A DNA stretch of 63,855 nucleotides, taken from the NCBI RefSeq assembly GCF_004331415.1, contig NZ_SJOP01000027.1, positions 1 to 63,855 of the forward strand. Direction: 5' to 3'. The stretch is from Kosakonia quasisacchari (GTDB lineage: Bacteria; Pseudomonadota; Gammaproteobacteria; Enterobacterales; Enterobacteriaceae). A program made the translations under genes and the position numbers. Under the pieces are notes generated by a model. That model searched no databases. It saw only the letters and a list, made by a program, of their open reading frames with translations, and was not told where the DNA came from. The first letter of the stretch is position 1, and each line of letters begins with the position of its first letter. Positions 1 to 8,044 of this stretch are shown piece after piece.

Positions 1-21
1 GGAACTATTATGCATTTGTAA
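1..21 (+). CDS. Possible 3' end of an upstream gene (partial)
   Basis: The first 21 bases are open in frame 1 and end in TAA, 15 bases before the GTG of the next gene. The close spacing and the absence of a promoter-like stretch suggest that the cluster continues upstream of the window. A second frame also stays open until 23–25, so the reading frame is uncertain and no function can be given. Confidence 0.25.
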   Translation, partial: GTIMHL

Positions 22-36
22 TTAAGGAATAAATCA

Positions 37-1248
37 GTGGATAATGCGGCTATCATTACAGGTTATAGTCTATATTTACCCTTTGCTGAAAACTACAGTC
101 AGTTGGTCAATAATCTTCGCGTTGGTAAGCGTGTTAATGAGAATTATTGGTTTGCATCTGATGAATTAGCGCTGAAATGCGGGTTTACAGGGAATAAGCA
201 CGTGGCAAGGCTGGAGCAAATAGATGATAGCCCATTAGCGTTATTGTATCGATTAATCGATGACGCACTGGCTCAGGCTAATCTCGGAAAAATTGCGCTT
301 GCCGGTGAAAGGGTAAGGGTATATTTAACCGGGTTAGGGCCACGTGTTGATGGCATGGACTATAAATCCTTTTATGATCATAATGATGTTGAAGATCTTA
401 AATGTTCGCTATCAATAAGTCGTCTTCATGTAAACAATATGTCGCAGGATGAACTTGCCTATAATATTGCGCACAAGTATGGGTTAAACCATCTTCCGCC
501 TAATTTACATTGCACTAGTAATTCATCATTAACAGCAGTTCATCTTGGTTGCCAGGCGATTGATAATGATGGGGCAGATCTTGTTTGCGTAATTAATTGT
601 TCTAAAATCAAAACACAAGATATCTGGTTTCTCGAAAATCAATCTATGCTTGATAGCGAATCAGTACAACCATTTGGTCAAAATAGCAGATCAGTTTTAT
701 TTTCAGAGGGCTGCTGCGTCATACTACTTGAGAGTAAAGCGCATCGACTGGCCAGAGGAGTAAACGGTGGTATACAGCTCAAATCTGCGTATGCGCAAAT
801 TAGTGCGAGTCGCAGTAATGATTCAGCTTGGTTAAGCGCTAATATTATTAAAGTTATAAGTAAAGTATTGAATGACGCGAATATCGGTCTCGGCGATTTA
901 TGTGCAATCATTCCTCATGGTAACGGTTCGTCAAATAGCGATAAGGCAGAGGCTAAAGCAATAGCAATGCTTTCAGGCAAGCAACCTGTTCCGGTTCTCG
1001 CTTATAAAGGACAACTGGGGTACACCACAACAGGCTCAGGGATCGTCGATTTGATTATTGGCGAGTACTCTCTTCGCCGACGCGAATTACTTTCTCCGGT
1101 AAGTAATGATGACATTATCGAAGAAATTTCGAGTCAGCTGTTGACGGATATCGGCGTTATTAAACATGAAAAGAAACATTTGTTGAAGACGGGGCTTGGC
1201 GTTGATGGATCAATTATCGGCATTGTCATGTCTGATACCAGCATTTGA
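37..1248 (+). CDS. Beta-ketoacyl synthase homologue with altered catalytic residues
   Basis: This 403-residue protein has the thiolase/ketosynthase fold over its full length, close to a standalone KAS. The nucleophile region reads CTSNSSLTAVHLG at residues 159–171. Aligned to the usual CSSSL motif, Ser161 sits where the catalytic Cys belongs and the nearest Cys (159) is two residues early. The first histidine motif is kept (PHGNGS, His294) and so is the lysine (Lys324), but the second histidine of the G-H motif is Tyr329. Classical condensation is therefore doubtful. A chain-length-factor-like or decarboxylating partner role, or an acyl transfer role, is inferred. The GTG start is supported by AAGGA about nine bases upstream. 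The gene is AT-rich and is the first complete gene of a tightly spaced run of nine. Confidence 0.8.
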   Translation: MDNAAIITGYSLYLPFAENYSQLVNNLRVGKRVNENYWFASDELALKCGFTGNKHVARLEQIDDSPLALLYRLIDDALAQANLGKIALAGERVRVYLTGLGPRVDGMDYKSFYDHNDVEDLKCSLSISRLHVNNMSQDELAYNIAHKYGLNHLPPNLHCTSNSSLTAVHLGCQAIDNDGADLVCVINCSKIKTQDIWFLENQSMLDSESVQPFGQNSRSVLFSEGCCVILLESKAHRLARGVNGGIQLKSAYAQISASRSNDSAWLSANIIKVISKVLNDANIGLGDLCAIIPHGNGSSNSDKAEAKAIAMLSGKQPVPVLAYKGQLGYTTTGSGIVDLIIGEYSLRRRELLSPVSNDDIIEEISSQLLTDIGVIKHEKKHLLKTGLGVDGSIIGIVMSDTSI

Positions 1249-1259
1249 GATTAGTAGAT

Positions 1260-2249
1260 ATGAAAAATGAGATATATCTGACGTCATTTTCACTTTTGGA
1301 ACCAGACGAGAATTTTTATTTTTATGCTCCTCACTGGTTAAATGCCTGGGAGGCTCATCTGTATAACCAGGCTCTTAAATCTACCTCTGCAAGTGGTTGG
1401 GCATTTAAGAGATTTGGGACCGATAAAGAAATCTATGCGCGGGAAATGATACGTAAGCCGCGTTATATTGATTATATTGAGTCCATGGAGCAAGCCGCTG
1501 ATGTTGCATTACAACAGATGACTCCAAGAGACCGCATGTTATTGTTAAAGTCGCGTGCTGCTTTCATTTATATCGATGCATGGGGAGAATCGTCTGTCTT
1601 TGAAAATATCACCAGCGCGCTGCATACTTCGACTATTGATACATTGCCAAAGAATATATTAAAGAAATTCTCAATTAAAAACGTGACGTGCAAGATTCGC
1701 GGGGAGAATTTTTCATTAATACAGGCGATGCGATTAGCGCAAGATTATCTACATTGGAAGGTTTTCGATTTTGTGGTTATATGTGGAGCGTACAGAGCAA
1801 TTCCCGTATTGGTTTTTTCGGATGAAGATATTTCTGGTATCAAGGGTAGCGTTAGAGCAAAGCAAAAAAATGGCGTGCAACTCTCCGTCGAGCGGACAGG
1901 GTGTTTTATTTTCAGCTTACGCGAAAGTGCGCTAAGAGTGAGTTGCGGTAGTTATATCGCTCACGATAACGTGGATTACATTCAACGTGAGATGGCGAAG
2001 GATTTATCGGAAGGTGATCTGCTTACCTTTTCGGGTAGAAAAGAGAATATTACGCGGATAACACCGCGAACTTGCATAGATGTTATCGACCTGAAAGATA
2101 TTTATGGGTCGAGCGGTTGTCTTACCCCTGCGCTGAGCTGGGAGTATCTACTAAACAAAACGGTTCCTTCAAAAAAGATGCGCACGATATTAGCTGATAA
2201 GTTCGGTGGGTATAGTTATTTTGATACCCTCTTTTCGTCGGGGGGGTGA
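1260..2249 (+). CDS. Diverged thiolase-fold (ketosynthase-like) protein
   Basis: About 329 residues, not confidently assigned. The middle region around residues 150–190 has the helix–strand spacing seen after a ketosynthase active site (ENFSLIQAMRLAQDY, then FDFVVICGAYRAIPVLVFS). A late GSSGCLTPALSW resembles the final glycine-rich loop of the fold. There is no usable Cys–His–His set. It may be a non-catalytic partner of the preceding ketosynthase homologue, as CLF-type subunits pair with KS subunits; this is inference. A TTG at 1245 overlapping the upstream stop would add five residues. The ATG at 1260 is preferred because it is 11 bases after that stop. It is followed almost directly by the ABC ATPase gene. 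Confidence 0.55.
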   Translation: MKNEIYLTSFSLLEPDENFYFYAPHWLNAWEAHLYNQALKSTSASGWAFKRFGTDKEIYAREMIRKPRYIDYIESMEQAADVALQQMTPRDRMLLLKSRAAFIYIDAWGESSVFENITSALHTSTIDTLPKNILKKFSIKNVTCKIRGENFSLIQAMRLAQDYLHWKVFDFVVICGAYRAIPVLVFSDEDISGIKGSVRAKQKNGVQLSVERTGCFIFSLRESALRVSCGSYIAHDNVDYIQREMAKDLSEGDLLTFSGRKENITRITPRTCIDVIDLKDIYGSSGCLTPALSWEYLLNKTVPSKKMRTILADKFGGYSYFDTLFSSGG

Positions 2250-2252
2250 TTG

Positions 2253-2960
2253 ATGGGGAATACAATAAAAGAACTTCCAGCAATCTTTATGCAAGATATT
2301 TATAAGAGTTTTGGTGCTAGCGAAAATAAGGTTGACGCGTTAAAAAAAATTAACCTTGAAATCAAGAAAGGCGAGTTTGTGGCGCTATGTGGGCCTTCCG
2401 GTAGTGGGAAAAGTACGTTGCTAAATATTCTTTCTGGCATCGATATTCCTTCCGCTGGAACTGTCATGTTTCTTAATTATGTTCTTAATGAAATGCCCGA
2501 AAAACAGTTGGCATATGTGCGAAGTAAGTACTTAGGGTTTATTTTTCAGTTTTTTAACCTTATCCCAGTACTCAGCGTTTTTGATAATGTTTTTTATCCT
2601 CTTGTTTTGAATGCACATTTCAATAAGAAAGAAGCAAAAGAGCGCGCTTTATATTTCCTGGACAGCGTGGGGCTCGCTCATTTAATTGATCGCAAACCCG
2701 GTCAGTTATCGGGAGGGCAGCAGCAGCGTGTTGCGATCGCCCGCGCGCTTGCGCATGAACCCAGTGTCGTCGTCGCCGACGAACCGACCGGGAATTTGGA
2801 CTTAACGACGGGGGAGTCCATTTTAGATTTGTTGATGAAAATAAATCAGCAGATCGGCACCACATTTGTTATTTCCACGCATTCAACCCAGCTTAGAGAC
2901 AGAGCCGGGCGGGTAATTGAAATTAAAGATGGAGTGTTAGTACATGGCGCAGATGCGTAA
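2253..2960 (+). CDS. ABC transporter ATP-binding protein, LolD/MacB type
   Basis: This 235-residue nucleotide-binding subunit has all motifs intact: Walker A GPSGSGKST, Q-loop FQFFNL, signature LSGGQQQRV, Walker B VVVADEP followed by TGNLD, and the H-loop STH. The DEPTGNLD variant is typical of the LolD/MacB/FtsE group, which works with FtsX-like permeases on substrates held in or pulled from the inner membrane. The permease is two genes downstream (3607–4911). The ATG at 2253 follows a G-rich ribosome site made by the end of the preceding gene; a TTG at 2250 is the alternative. The 3' end overlaps the next gene by 17 bases. It probably powers export of the cluster's lipid-like product (inference). 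Confidence 0.9.
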   Translation: MGNTIKELPAIFMQDIYKSFGASENKVDALKKINLEIKKGEFVALCGPSGSGKSTLLNILSGIDIPSAGTVMFLNYVLNEMPEKQLAYVRSKYLGFIFQFFNLIPVLSVFDNVFYPLVLNAHFNKKEAKERALYFLDSVGLAHLIDRKPGQLSGGQQQRVAIARALAHEPSVVVADEPTGNLDLTTGESILDLLMKINQQIGTTFVISTHSTQLRDRAGRVIEIKDGVLVHGADA

Positions 2961-3600
2961 GTATTATTGGTCTCTCTGGGTAGGATTGGCCTGTTATATG
3001 GTAGCGAATACTGCTTATGCGATGACAGCTCCGGAGGTCGATAAAGTGATACAGCGTGGCCTCCCTGAACAATCCGATGCGTTAGCGAAAACGACACAGG
3101 CACTTTTTCAGGAATTTGAAAAAACGAAGAACGTTACGTCGCTGATTTTTTATTCCTATGGAATGTTACGGCAGGCGAATCATTTTTCGGCCGTTAATGA
3201 TTTTATCCATGCTTCGGAATATGCGAAAACGGGTTTTTTTTATCTTGATGAAACGGTAGATTCACATGAAGAAAACCCCCGTATTAGATATCTTCGCGTA
3301 CGTATCGACGCTTATTTACCCGCTGTAATAGGGCGTTGTGTAGTTACACTCGATGATACCAATCGGTTATTAAAAGAAAAAAATGTATTCAATAATGATA
3401 TTGTAAAGCATATTGAGTATATGCGTTATAGAGCCCTGGTAAACTGCAATCAACCTCAGCAGGCTGAATTGCTAATGGAAAAAATAAAGGCGCAAACTTC
3501 CATGGGTGCGAAGTATCAGAATACAGACTTCCATGCTGAACCAGAGTGGGATATGAATGAAGTTACCCAAGTTGTTATTCCATTACTCAAAGGCGAGTAA
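2944..3600 (+). CDS. Periplasmic helical (TPR-like) protein of the export cluster
   Basis: This 218-residue protein is not recognised. Residues 1–26 form a signal peptide (MRKYYW basic start, a hydrophobic core, then NTAYA before the cleavage point). The mature part looks all-helical, with repeated aromatic/Ala spacing such as FIHASEYAKTGFFYL and YRALVNCNQPQQAELLM, suggestive of tetratricopeptide-like hairpins. The start at 2944 lies inside the ATPase gene and has GGAG nine bases upstream; the in-frame ATG at 2953 lacks a site at proper distance. Its place between ATPase and permease suggests an accessory or chaperone of the transporter in the periplasm. Confidence 0.65.
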   Translation: MAQMRKYYWSLWVGLACYMVANTAYAMTAPEVDKVIQRGLPEQSDALAKTTQALFQEFEKTKNVTSLIFYSYGMLRQANHFSAVNDFIHASEYAKTGFFYLDETVDSHEENPRIRYLRVRIDAYLPAVIGRCVVTLDDTNRLLKEKNVFNNDIVKHIEYMRYRALVNCNQPQQAELLMEKIKAQTSMGAKYQNTDFHAEPEWDMNEVTQVVIPLLKGE

Positions 3601-3606
3601 GTATCC

Positions 3607-4911
3607 ATGCATATGCTTTTAATGAATATAGCTGTTCTTGTGATAATGTGTTTTGTCTTTTATTGTGCCTTTTTCAAATTTAGGGATGCCAGGTTTTCTT
3701 TTTTAAATTTGTTCCGACATAAAAAAAGAACAATTTCAACAACGATTGCCATTATGCTAGGTGGTGTGTCTATTTTCCTATATGGCGGATTTATTGATTA
3801 TTCTTTTTGGATTATGAAGGAGCAGACTATTAGAACAAATATCGGGCATGTTCAAATCTATAACCCAAAATATTTTGAGACATCAAATAAAAGTCGCAGT
3901 CTGATCGCGGATTATGCAAATCTGAAAAAAGAAATTCTCAGCGATCATGCATTATTTGATGATATTTCAACTATTTCAGGACAACTTGAGTTTAGCGGTG
4001 TCGTATCACAATATGAAAATGAAACCTCCAGTTTTTTTTCAGGGTTAGGTGTAGAACCGTTGCCATCATTAAAGCTAGGTTCTTTCGATAAAATTATTTC
4101 TGGCAGTGATTTATCTCGAGTTAAAACAAACGAAGTTACCATCGGGGAAGGGCTTGCTGGAACGCTAAATGCTAATTATGGTGACTGGCTTGATATAATG
4201 ACAGTCAATACCCATGGTGGGCAGGGCGCTCTTTCATTGAAATTACGTGGCATCTTCTCCTCAGGTATTAAAGATTATGATGATGTTGCGATGAAAATGC
4301 CCTTGGCGACAGCACAAAAATTAATGGGTACAGATGGTGTAAGCAAAGTCATAATTTTGCTTAAAAAAGACAATACGGATTTTTTTATCAAAAATTTACG
4401 ACATTTTATTGATGAACATCATTTGCCATTGATAGTTAAAAGTTGGAAAGATACCTCAATTTTTTATCAACAGGTAGAGAGTTTACTATCAGGTATTTAT
4501 TTCTTCATCAAGCTCATTGTGGCACTCATTGTTATCTTTATGATCAGTAATGCGATGACTATGAATATTATAGAACGTACAAGAGAAATCACCACGCTAC
4601 GGGCGATTGGTTTACAGCCATTACATGTTTCGCGGTTGTTCCTGCTTGAAGGAATATTTATTGGTACCCTCGGTGCGATAGGTAGTCTTGTCATCGGCTT
4701 TGTTCTTGCAGGTATTATTAATCTACACGGTATCGCCATGCCCCCCTCTCCCGGCCAAACGCAAGGTTATACCGCTTTCATTAAAATTAACAACGTCGCA
4801 TTGATATGGCTAACGTTTGTGTTGCCTGTGCTAACTTCCTCGTTAGCGTCAATACTACCTGCTTTGCGAGCATCCAGGTTAAATATATCAGATGCATTTA
4901 AATTTTCTTAA
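3607..4911 (+). CDS. ABC transporter permease, FtsX/LolC-like
   Basis: This 434-residue inner-membrane protein has the LolC/E and MacB layout. There are hydrophobic segments near residues 4–22 and 42–62 and then a large periplasmic domain of about 230 residues. Three C-terminal membrane helices lie at roughly 298–322, 348–372 and 400–420. The sequence ISNAMTMNIIERTREITTLR before the second C-terminal helix is the coupling-helix signature of FtsX-like permeases. Family members extrude lipoproteins or other amphiphiles from the outer leaflet to a periplasmic carrier without crossing the membrane themselves. Only one permease gene is present, so a homodimer with the upstream LolD-like ATPase is likely. 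A LolA-like gene follows nine bases later. Confidence 0.88.
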   Translation: MHMLLMNIAVLVIMCFVFYCAFFKFRDARFSFLNLFRHKKRTISTTIAIMLGGVSIFLYGGFIDYSFWIMKEQTIRTNIGHVQIYNPKYFETSNKSRSLIADYANLKKEILSDHALFDDISTISGQLEFSGVVSQYENETSSFFSGLGVEPLPSLKLGSFDKIISGSDLSRVKTNEVTIGEGLAGTLNANYGDWLDIMTVNTHGGQGALSLKLRGIFSSGIKDYDDVAMKMPLATAQKLMGTDGVSKVIILLKKDNTDFFIKNLRHFIDEHHLPLIVKSWKDTSIFYQQVESLLSGIYFFIKLIVALIVIFMISNAMTMNIIERTREITTLRAIGLQPLHVSRLFLLEGIFIGTLGAIGSLVIGFVLAGIINLHGIAMPPSPGQTQGYTAFIKINNVALIWLTFVLPVLTSSLASILPALRASRLNISDAFKFS

Positions 4912-4919
4912 GGCCGAAT

Positions 4920-5705
4920 ATGATTGGCTCCGTTAGTCTTCGAATCATTATTGTGTCTGTTTTTTTTATCATGGTAAATGTCAGCGCGATAGCTGCAGTC
5001 GGAGCGCTAGATATTATTCGGCGTGCTGACGAAATTCGCTCACCCAATAAACCTTTTCGTTATACCGTTACAGTGCTTGAGTACAACGATGGTGTAGAAA
5101 AAGAAGAAAATAAGCAGATTCTTGATATATCAATGCGTTTTATGAAGCCTGAAGATGGAATGCCAGCTGATGCGCGTTCGTTAGCTCGTTTTATTTATCC
5201 ACCCAGGGATAAAGGTAATGTCATGCTATCTGATTGGTATGATCTATGGTTTTATACGCCAACGCTTCGACGACCTATGCCTATATCGCGTGAGCAAAGG
5301 CTAGTTGGGCAAATTTCAAATGGTGACGTTATCGTTACCAACTTTGAATATTCTTATAGCGCAACACTGGTTGGAGATAAGCCCTGCGGGGAATCGTTCT
5401 GCTACGAACTCGTCTTGCTACGTAAATCGGATGCAGTGACATACCCTAAGATTATCTATTTGGTTGAAAGAGAAAGTTATCATCCCTATCAGGCATCTTA
5501 TTATTCGATGGACGATAAGCTACTTAAAACAGTTCAGTATGAAAATTTTCAAATGGTGCTAGGGGAAATGCGACCAATGAAAATAGTTGTGCGAGATGCA
5601 AAGCACAGTAAAGGCTATTCTGTTATGGAGTATAGTGATGTAAGGTTCGAATCTTTACCCGAATCTAATTTTACCCGGGAATATATTCAGCGAGGTGTTA
5701 AGTGA
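4920..5705 (+). CDS. LolA-like outer-membrane lipoprotein-sorting family protein
   Basis: This 261-residue exported protein has an N-terminal signal peptide (residues 1 to about 25, ending VSAIAA). Its mature part matches the LolA/LolB-like family COG2834: a run of alternating strands, the segment YPPRDKGNVMLSDWYDLWFYTPTLRRP, and a late PMKIVVRDAKHSKGYSVMEYSDVRF. Members form an open half-barrel that carries a lipid or lipoprotein across the periplasm. Directly following an FtsX-like permease, it is the natural acceptor of what that permease extracts. Its stop overlaps the start of the outer-membrane protein gene by four bases, which implies translational coupling. The substrate is unknown. 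(Motifs are quoted in pieces; the first spans about residues 97–115.). Confidence 0.85.
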   Translation: MIGSVSLRIIIVSVFFIMVNVSAIAAVGALDIIRRADEIRSPNKPFRYTVTVLEYNDGVEKEENKQILDISMRFMKPEDGMPADARSLARFIYPPRDKGNVMLSDWYDLWFYTPTLRRPMPISREQRLVGQISNGDVIVTNFEYSYSATLVGDKPCGESFCYELVLLRKSDAVTYPKIIYLVERESYHPYQASYYSMDDKLLKTVQYENFQMVLGEMRPMKIVVRDAKHSKGYSVMEYSDVRFESLPESNFTREYIQRGVK

Positions 5706-7090
5706 GTTGCCGCATAAATCTGGTGACTTTATCGTTTATACTGTTACCTGTTAGTCTCAACGCAAATTGTCTTTCGGGTTCTGATATACAAAAAAACGCT
5801 GATGTTACACTATCGTTGCAAGGCTCTTATACAAAAAAGAAACCATCAATATGGAACATTGAAGGCAAAAACGCCTATGTAGAAGATAGTATTAATAATA
5901 GCGCAGGCGTAAAGTTTAGCAGCGGTTGTTCGATTATTGATGAACGTCTGAATTTAGATCTATCACTTTATGGGTTGACTTATTATCCATGGCGAACCTT
6001 GGGGGATTTTGAGAAGGATAACCATCGTTCGCGAATACTACTGAATCAGGTTAAACTTACGCTTATATTGTCTGACAACGTTCGCCTCGAAGGCGGTAAG
6101 CTTAGAGATAAACCGGGTATTTTCTTTCTTAAGTCGCCATCGGCTCTGCTAACCAATTACTATGCGGGGTTTAAAAATGACCGCCTTTATACTCCGGCAA
6201 TGAAGCCAGTTTATGCCGAATCATTTTGGGGGGCGAGCATTATTCATGATACAAGGGATTACGGAGTGGTTTTCACTGTCGCACCTCGGTTAGCACGAAT
6301 AAATAAGCACTATGAGTCGTCAGGAAACTGGTCTGCTGATCAACGTTCTAATTCCAGCGAACGTTATTTGTTAAGTTATACGGAATATCGTCTTAAAAAA
6401 CATACGCCGTCAATTAATGTAATGTTAGGAGAATCTCGCTCTGTTGCTTTAGCTGACAGTATTAATTACACGCCACAATGGATTATCAATGCTGAGATTG
6501 CCTTGCATTCAACCCAACGATGGCGGCATTTTTCACCGCAAAAGGCTGATGCTGTGCAGAGTTATTCTTTTCCTTCTTCGCTCTATACCACAGGAGATAA
6601 ACAGGGCGTTGAGCTGGCGATAGGCGGGCAGTACACCACTGATAACTTCAGTTTGTTTGGCTTAGAATACTATTTTCAAAGCGAAGGATATTCTGCACAC
6701 CAGTGGCGGCAACAAACAAATTTTATCGATTATCTCAATACCAAAAACCAGTATGCTGCATTAGATCAGGTGTTTGATGCGTATAAATATCTTATGGGTG
6801 CAGAAATAAGTAATGTTTCAAATAAAGGAAACTTGCTGGGTAAACACTATATTAATGCTTATGCTAGTTTGGCATTTAAAGGTGGTTCTAACTTACAGCC
6901 TTATATTATTACGAATATGGTGGATTACAGCTCGCTAATCGGGATGCATTACTCGAGACCTTTTGATTATTTCGATGGGAAAGTTGAAGGCTATGCTGGG
7001 ATTTTTTCAGCGTTTGGCGCGCGAGATGCTGAATTCTCCCACTTTGGTAGAACTGTCGGTTTTTACCTAGGGGTTGAATATCATTTATAA
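5702..7090 (+). CDS. Predicted outer-membrane beta-barrel protein
   Basis: 462 residues starting at a GTG that overlaps the upstream TGA. It has a signal peptide (residues 1–21, ending SLNA) and then alternating amphipathic strands rich in Tyr, Ser, Asn and Gly, closing with a strand-like end FYLGVEYHL. No plug or TonB box is seen. The overall look is that of mid-size barrels of the porin/alginate-export kind, but no family is assigned. Its position after the ABC permease and LolA-like genes suggests that it receives or inserts the exported product at the outer membrane. A cysteine pair (Cys23 in the mature N-terminus, and Cys near residue 78) could form a disulfide. Confidence 0.7.
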   Translation: MSCRINLVTLSFILLPVSLNANCLSGSDIQKNADVTLSLQGSYTKKKPSIWNIEGKNAYVEDSINNSAGVKFSSGCSIIDERLNLDLSLYGLTYYPWRTLGDFEKDNHRSRILLNQVKLTLILSDNVRLEGGKLRDKPGIFFLKSPSALLTNYYAGFKNDRLYTPAMKPVYAESFWGASIIHDTRDYGVVFTVAPRLARINKHYESSGNWSADQRSNSSERYLLSYTEYRLKKHTPSINVMLGESRSVALADSINYTPQWIINAEIALHSTQRWRHFSPQKADAVQSYSFPSSLYTTGDKQGVELAIGGQYTTDNFSLFGLEYYFQSEGYSAHQWRQQTNFIDYLNTKNQYAALDQVFDAYKYLMGAEISNVSNKGNLLGKHYINAYASLAFKGGSNLQPYIITNMVDYSSLIGMHYSRPFDYFDGKVEGYAGIFSAFGARDAEFSHFGRTVGFYLGVEYHL

Positions 7091-7101
7091 GGATATTATC
7101 T

Positions 7102-8034
7102 ATGGACATAAGTAGTACATCACAGCCTGTTGTTTTTCTTTTCGCTGGGCAGGGAAATCCCGTTATCGGCATGGGTGCTGATTTATGGAATATAAATGAG
7201 ACAACACGAGCCATCTGGGATTGCGCCAGTGATATTTCTGGTATGGATATTAGGCGATTATGTTTAAAAGGCCCCATGAATCGCTTGATCCAGACAACTG
7301 TGCAACAAATTGCTGTAACTGCGATGAATGTAACGCTCTATACTCTTTGCAAAGACAAATTTGCGGAGACACGCGTTATCGGTTCATGCGGGCATAGTGT
7401 TGGGGAATATAGTGCTCTTTACGCTGCCGGATCAATAACACTGGAAAATCTATTTCGCCTGATTCATTTTCGTTCGCAGGTGATGGATGATGTTAGTAAA
7501 AAATACAAAGGCTACATGTTGGCGGTAAAAGACATAGATCATACCGCTCTCAGTCAAATGATTATTGAATCTGATCTACCAATCGATATCAGTTGTGATA
7601 ATAGCTGCCGGCAACAAGTGGTTGGCGGAACGATAGCTGCACTTAATGATTTCTCACGTCAGCTCCGTGCTGCTGGCCATGAGCCTGTGAAGCTTGGCGT
7701 AAGCGGTGCCTGGCACACGTATTTGATGGACGAAGGCGTACCCGTGATGCGCAAGCATCTGTCTGACGCTGAAATTTGTCCTCCCCAACACGCTGTCGTT
7801 ATGAATGTGACAGGTAGGGCAGAAAATGAACCGGTGCAGATCAAAGAAAACCTCTCTTTGCATTTAACACATACTGTTAAATGGGCGGATTCAATGTCGC
7901 TTTTTTTAGCAAATAAAAGCCCAGCCTTATTCGTTGAAATCAGTAATAAAGCTTACCTTGGGAAAGTGTTAAAGGATTTCGTCAACTTTAACCCTGAGAT
8001 GACATTGCATTGCAGGGGATTGTTTTCAATTTAA
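7102..8034 (+). CDS. Malonyl-type acyltransferase (FabD-like)
   Basis: This 310-residue protein is the size of FabD and of standalone trans-acting PKS acyltransferases. Catalytic features are intact: FLFAGQGNP near the N-terminus, the nucleophile elbow GHSVGE with Ser99, an Arg in the HFRSQVMD segment, and the general base His205 in GAWHTYLMDEG, equivalent to the usual GAFHSPLM. The reaction would be transfer of a malonyl or related acyl group from CoA to an acyl-carrier protein. No ACP gene is visible here, so it must be encoded upstream or elsewhere (host FabD and ACP are normally near fabH). An active acyltransferase beside a degenerate ketosynthase is notable. It lies 11 bases after the barrel gene. 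Confidence 0.9.
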   Translation: MDISSTSQPVVFLFAGQGNPVIGMGADLWNINETTRAIWDCASDISGMDIRRLCLKGPMNRLIQTTVQQIAVTAMNVTLYTLCKDKFAETRVIGSCGHSVGEYSALYAAGSITLENLFRLIHFRSQVMDDVSKKYKGYMLAVKDIDHTALSQMIIESDLPIDISCDNSCRQQVVGGTIAALNDFSRQLRAAGHEPVKLGVSGAWHTYLMDEGVPVMRKHLSDAEICPPQHAVVMNVTGRAENEPVQIKENLSLHLTHTVKWADSMSLFLANKSPALFVEISNKAYLGKVLKDFVNFNPEMTLHCRGLFSI

Positions 8035-8044
8035 TGGTGCTATT

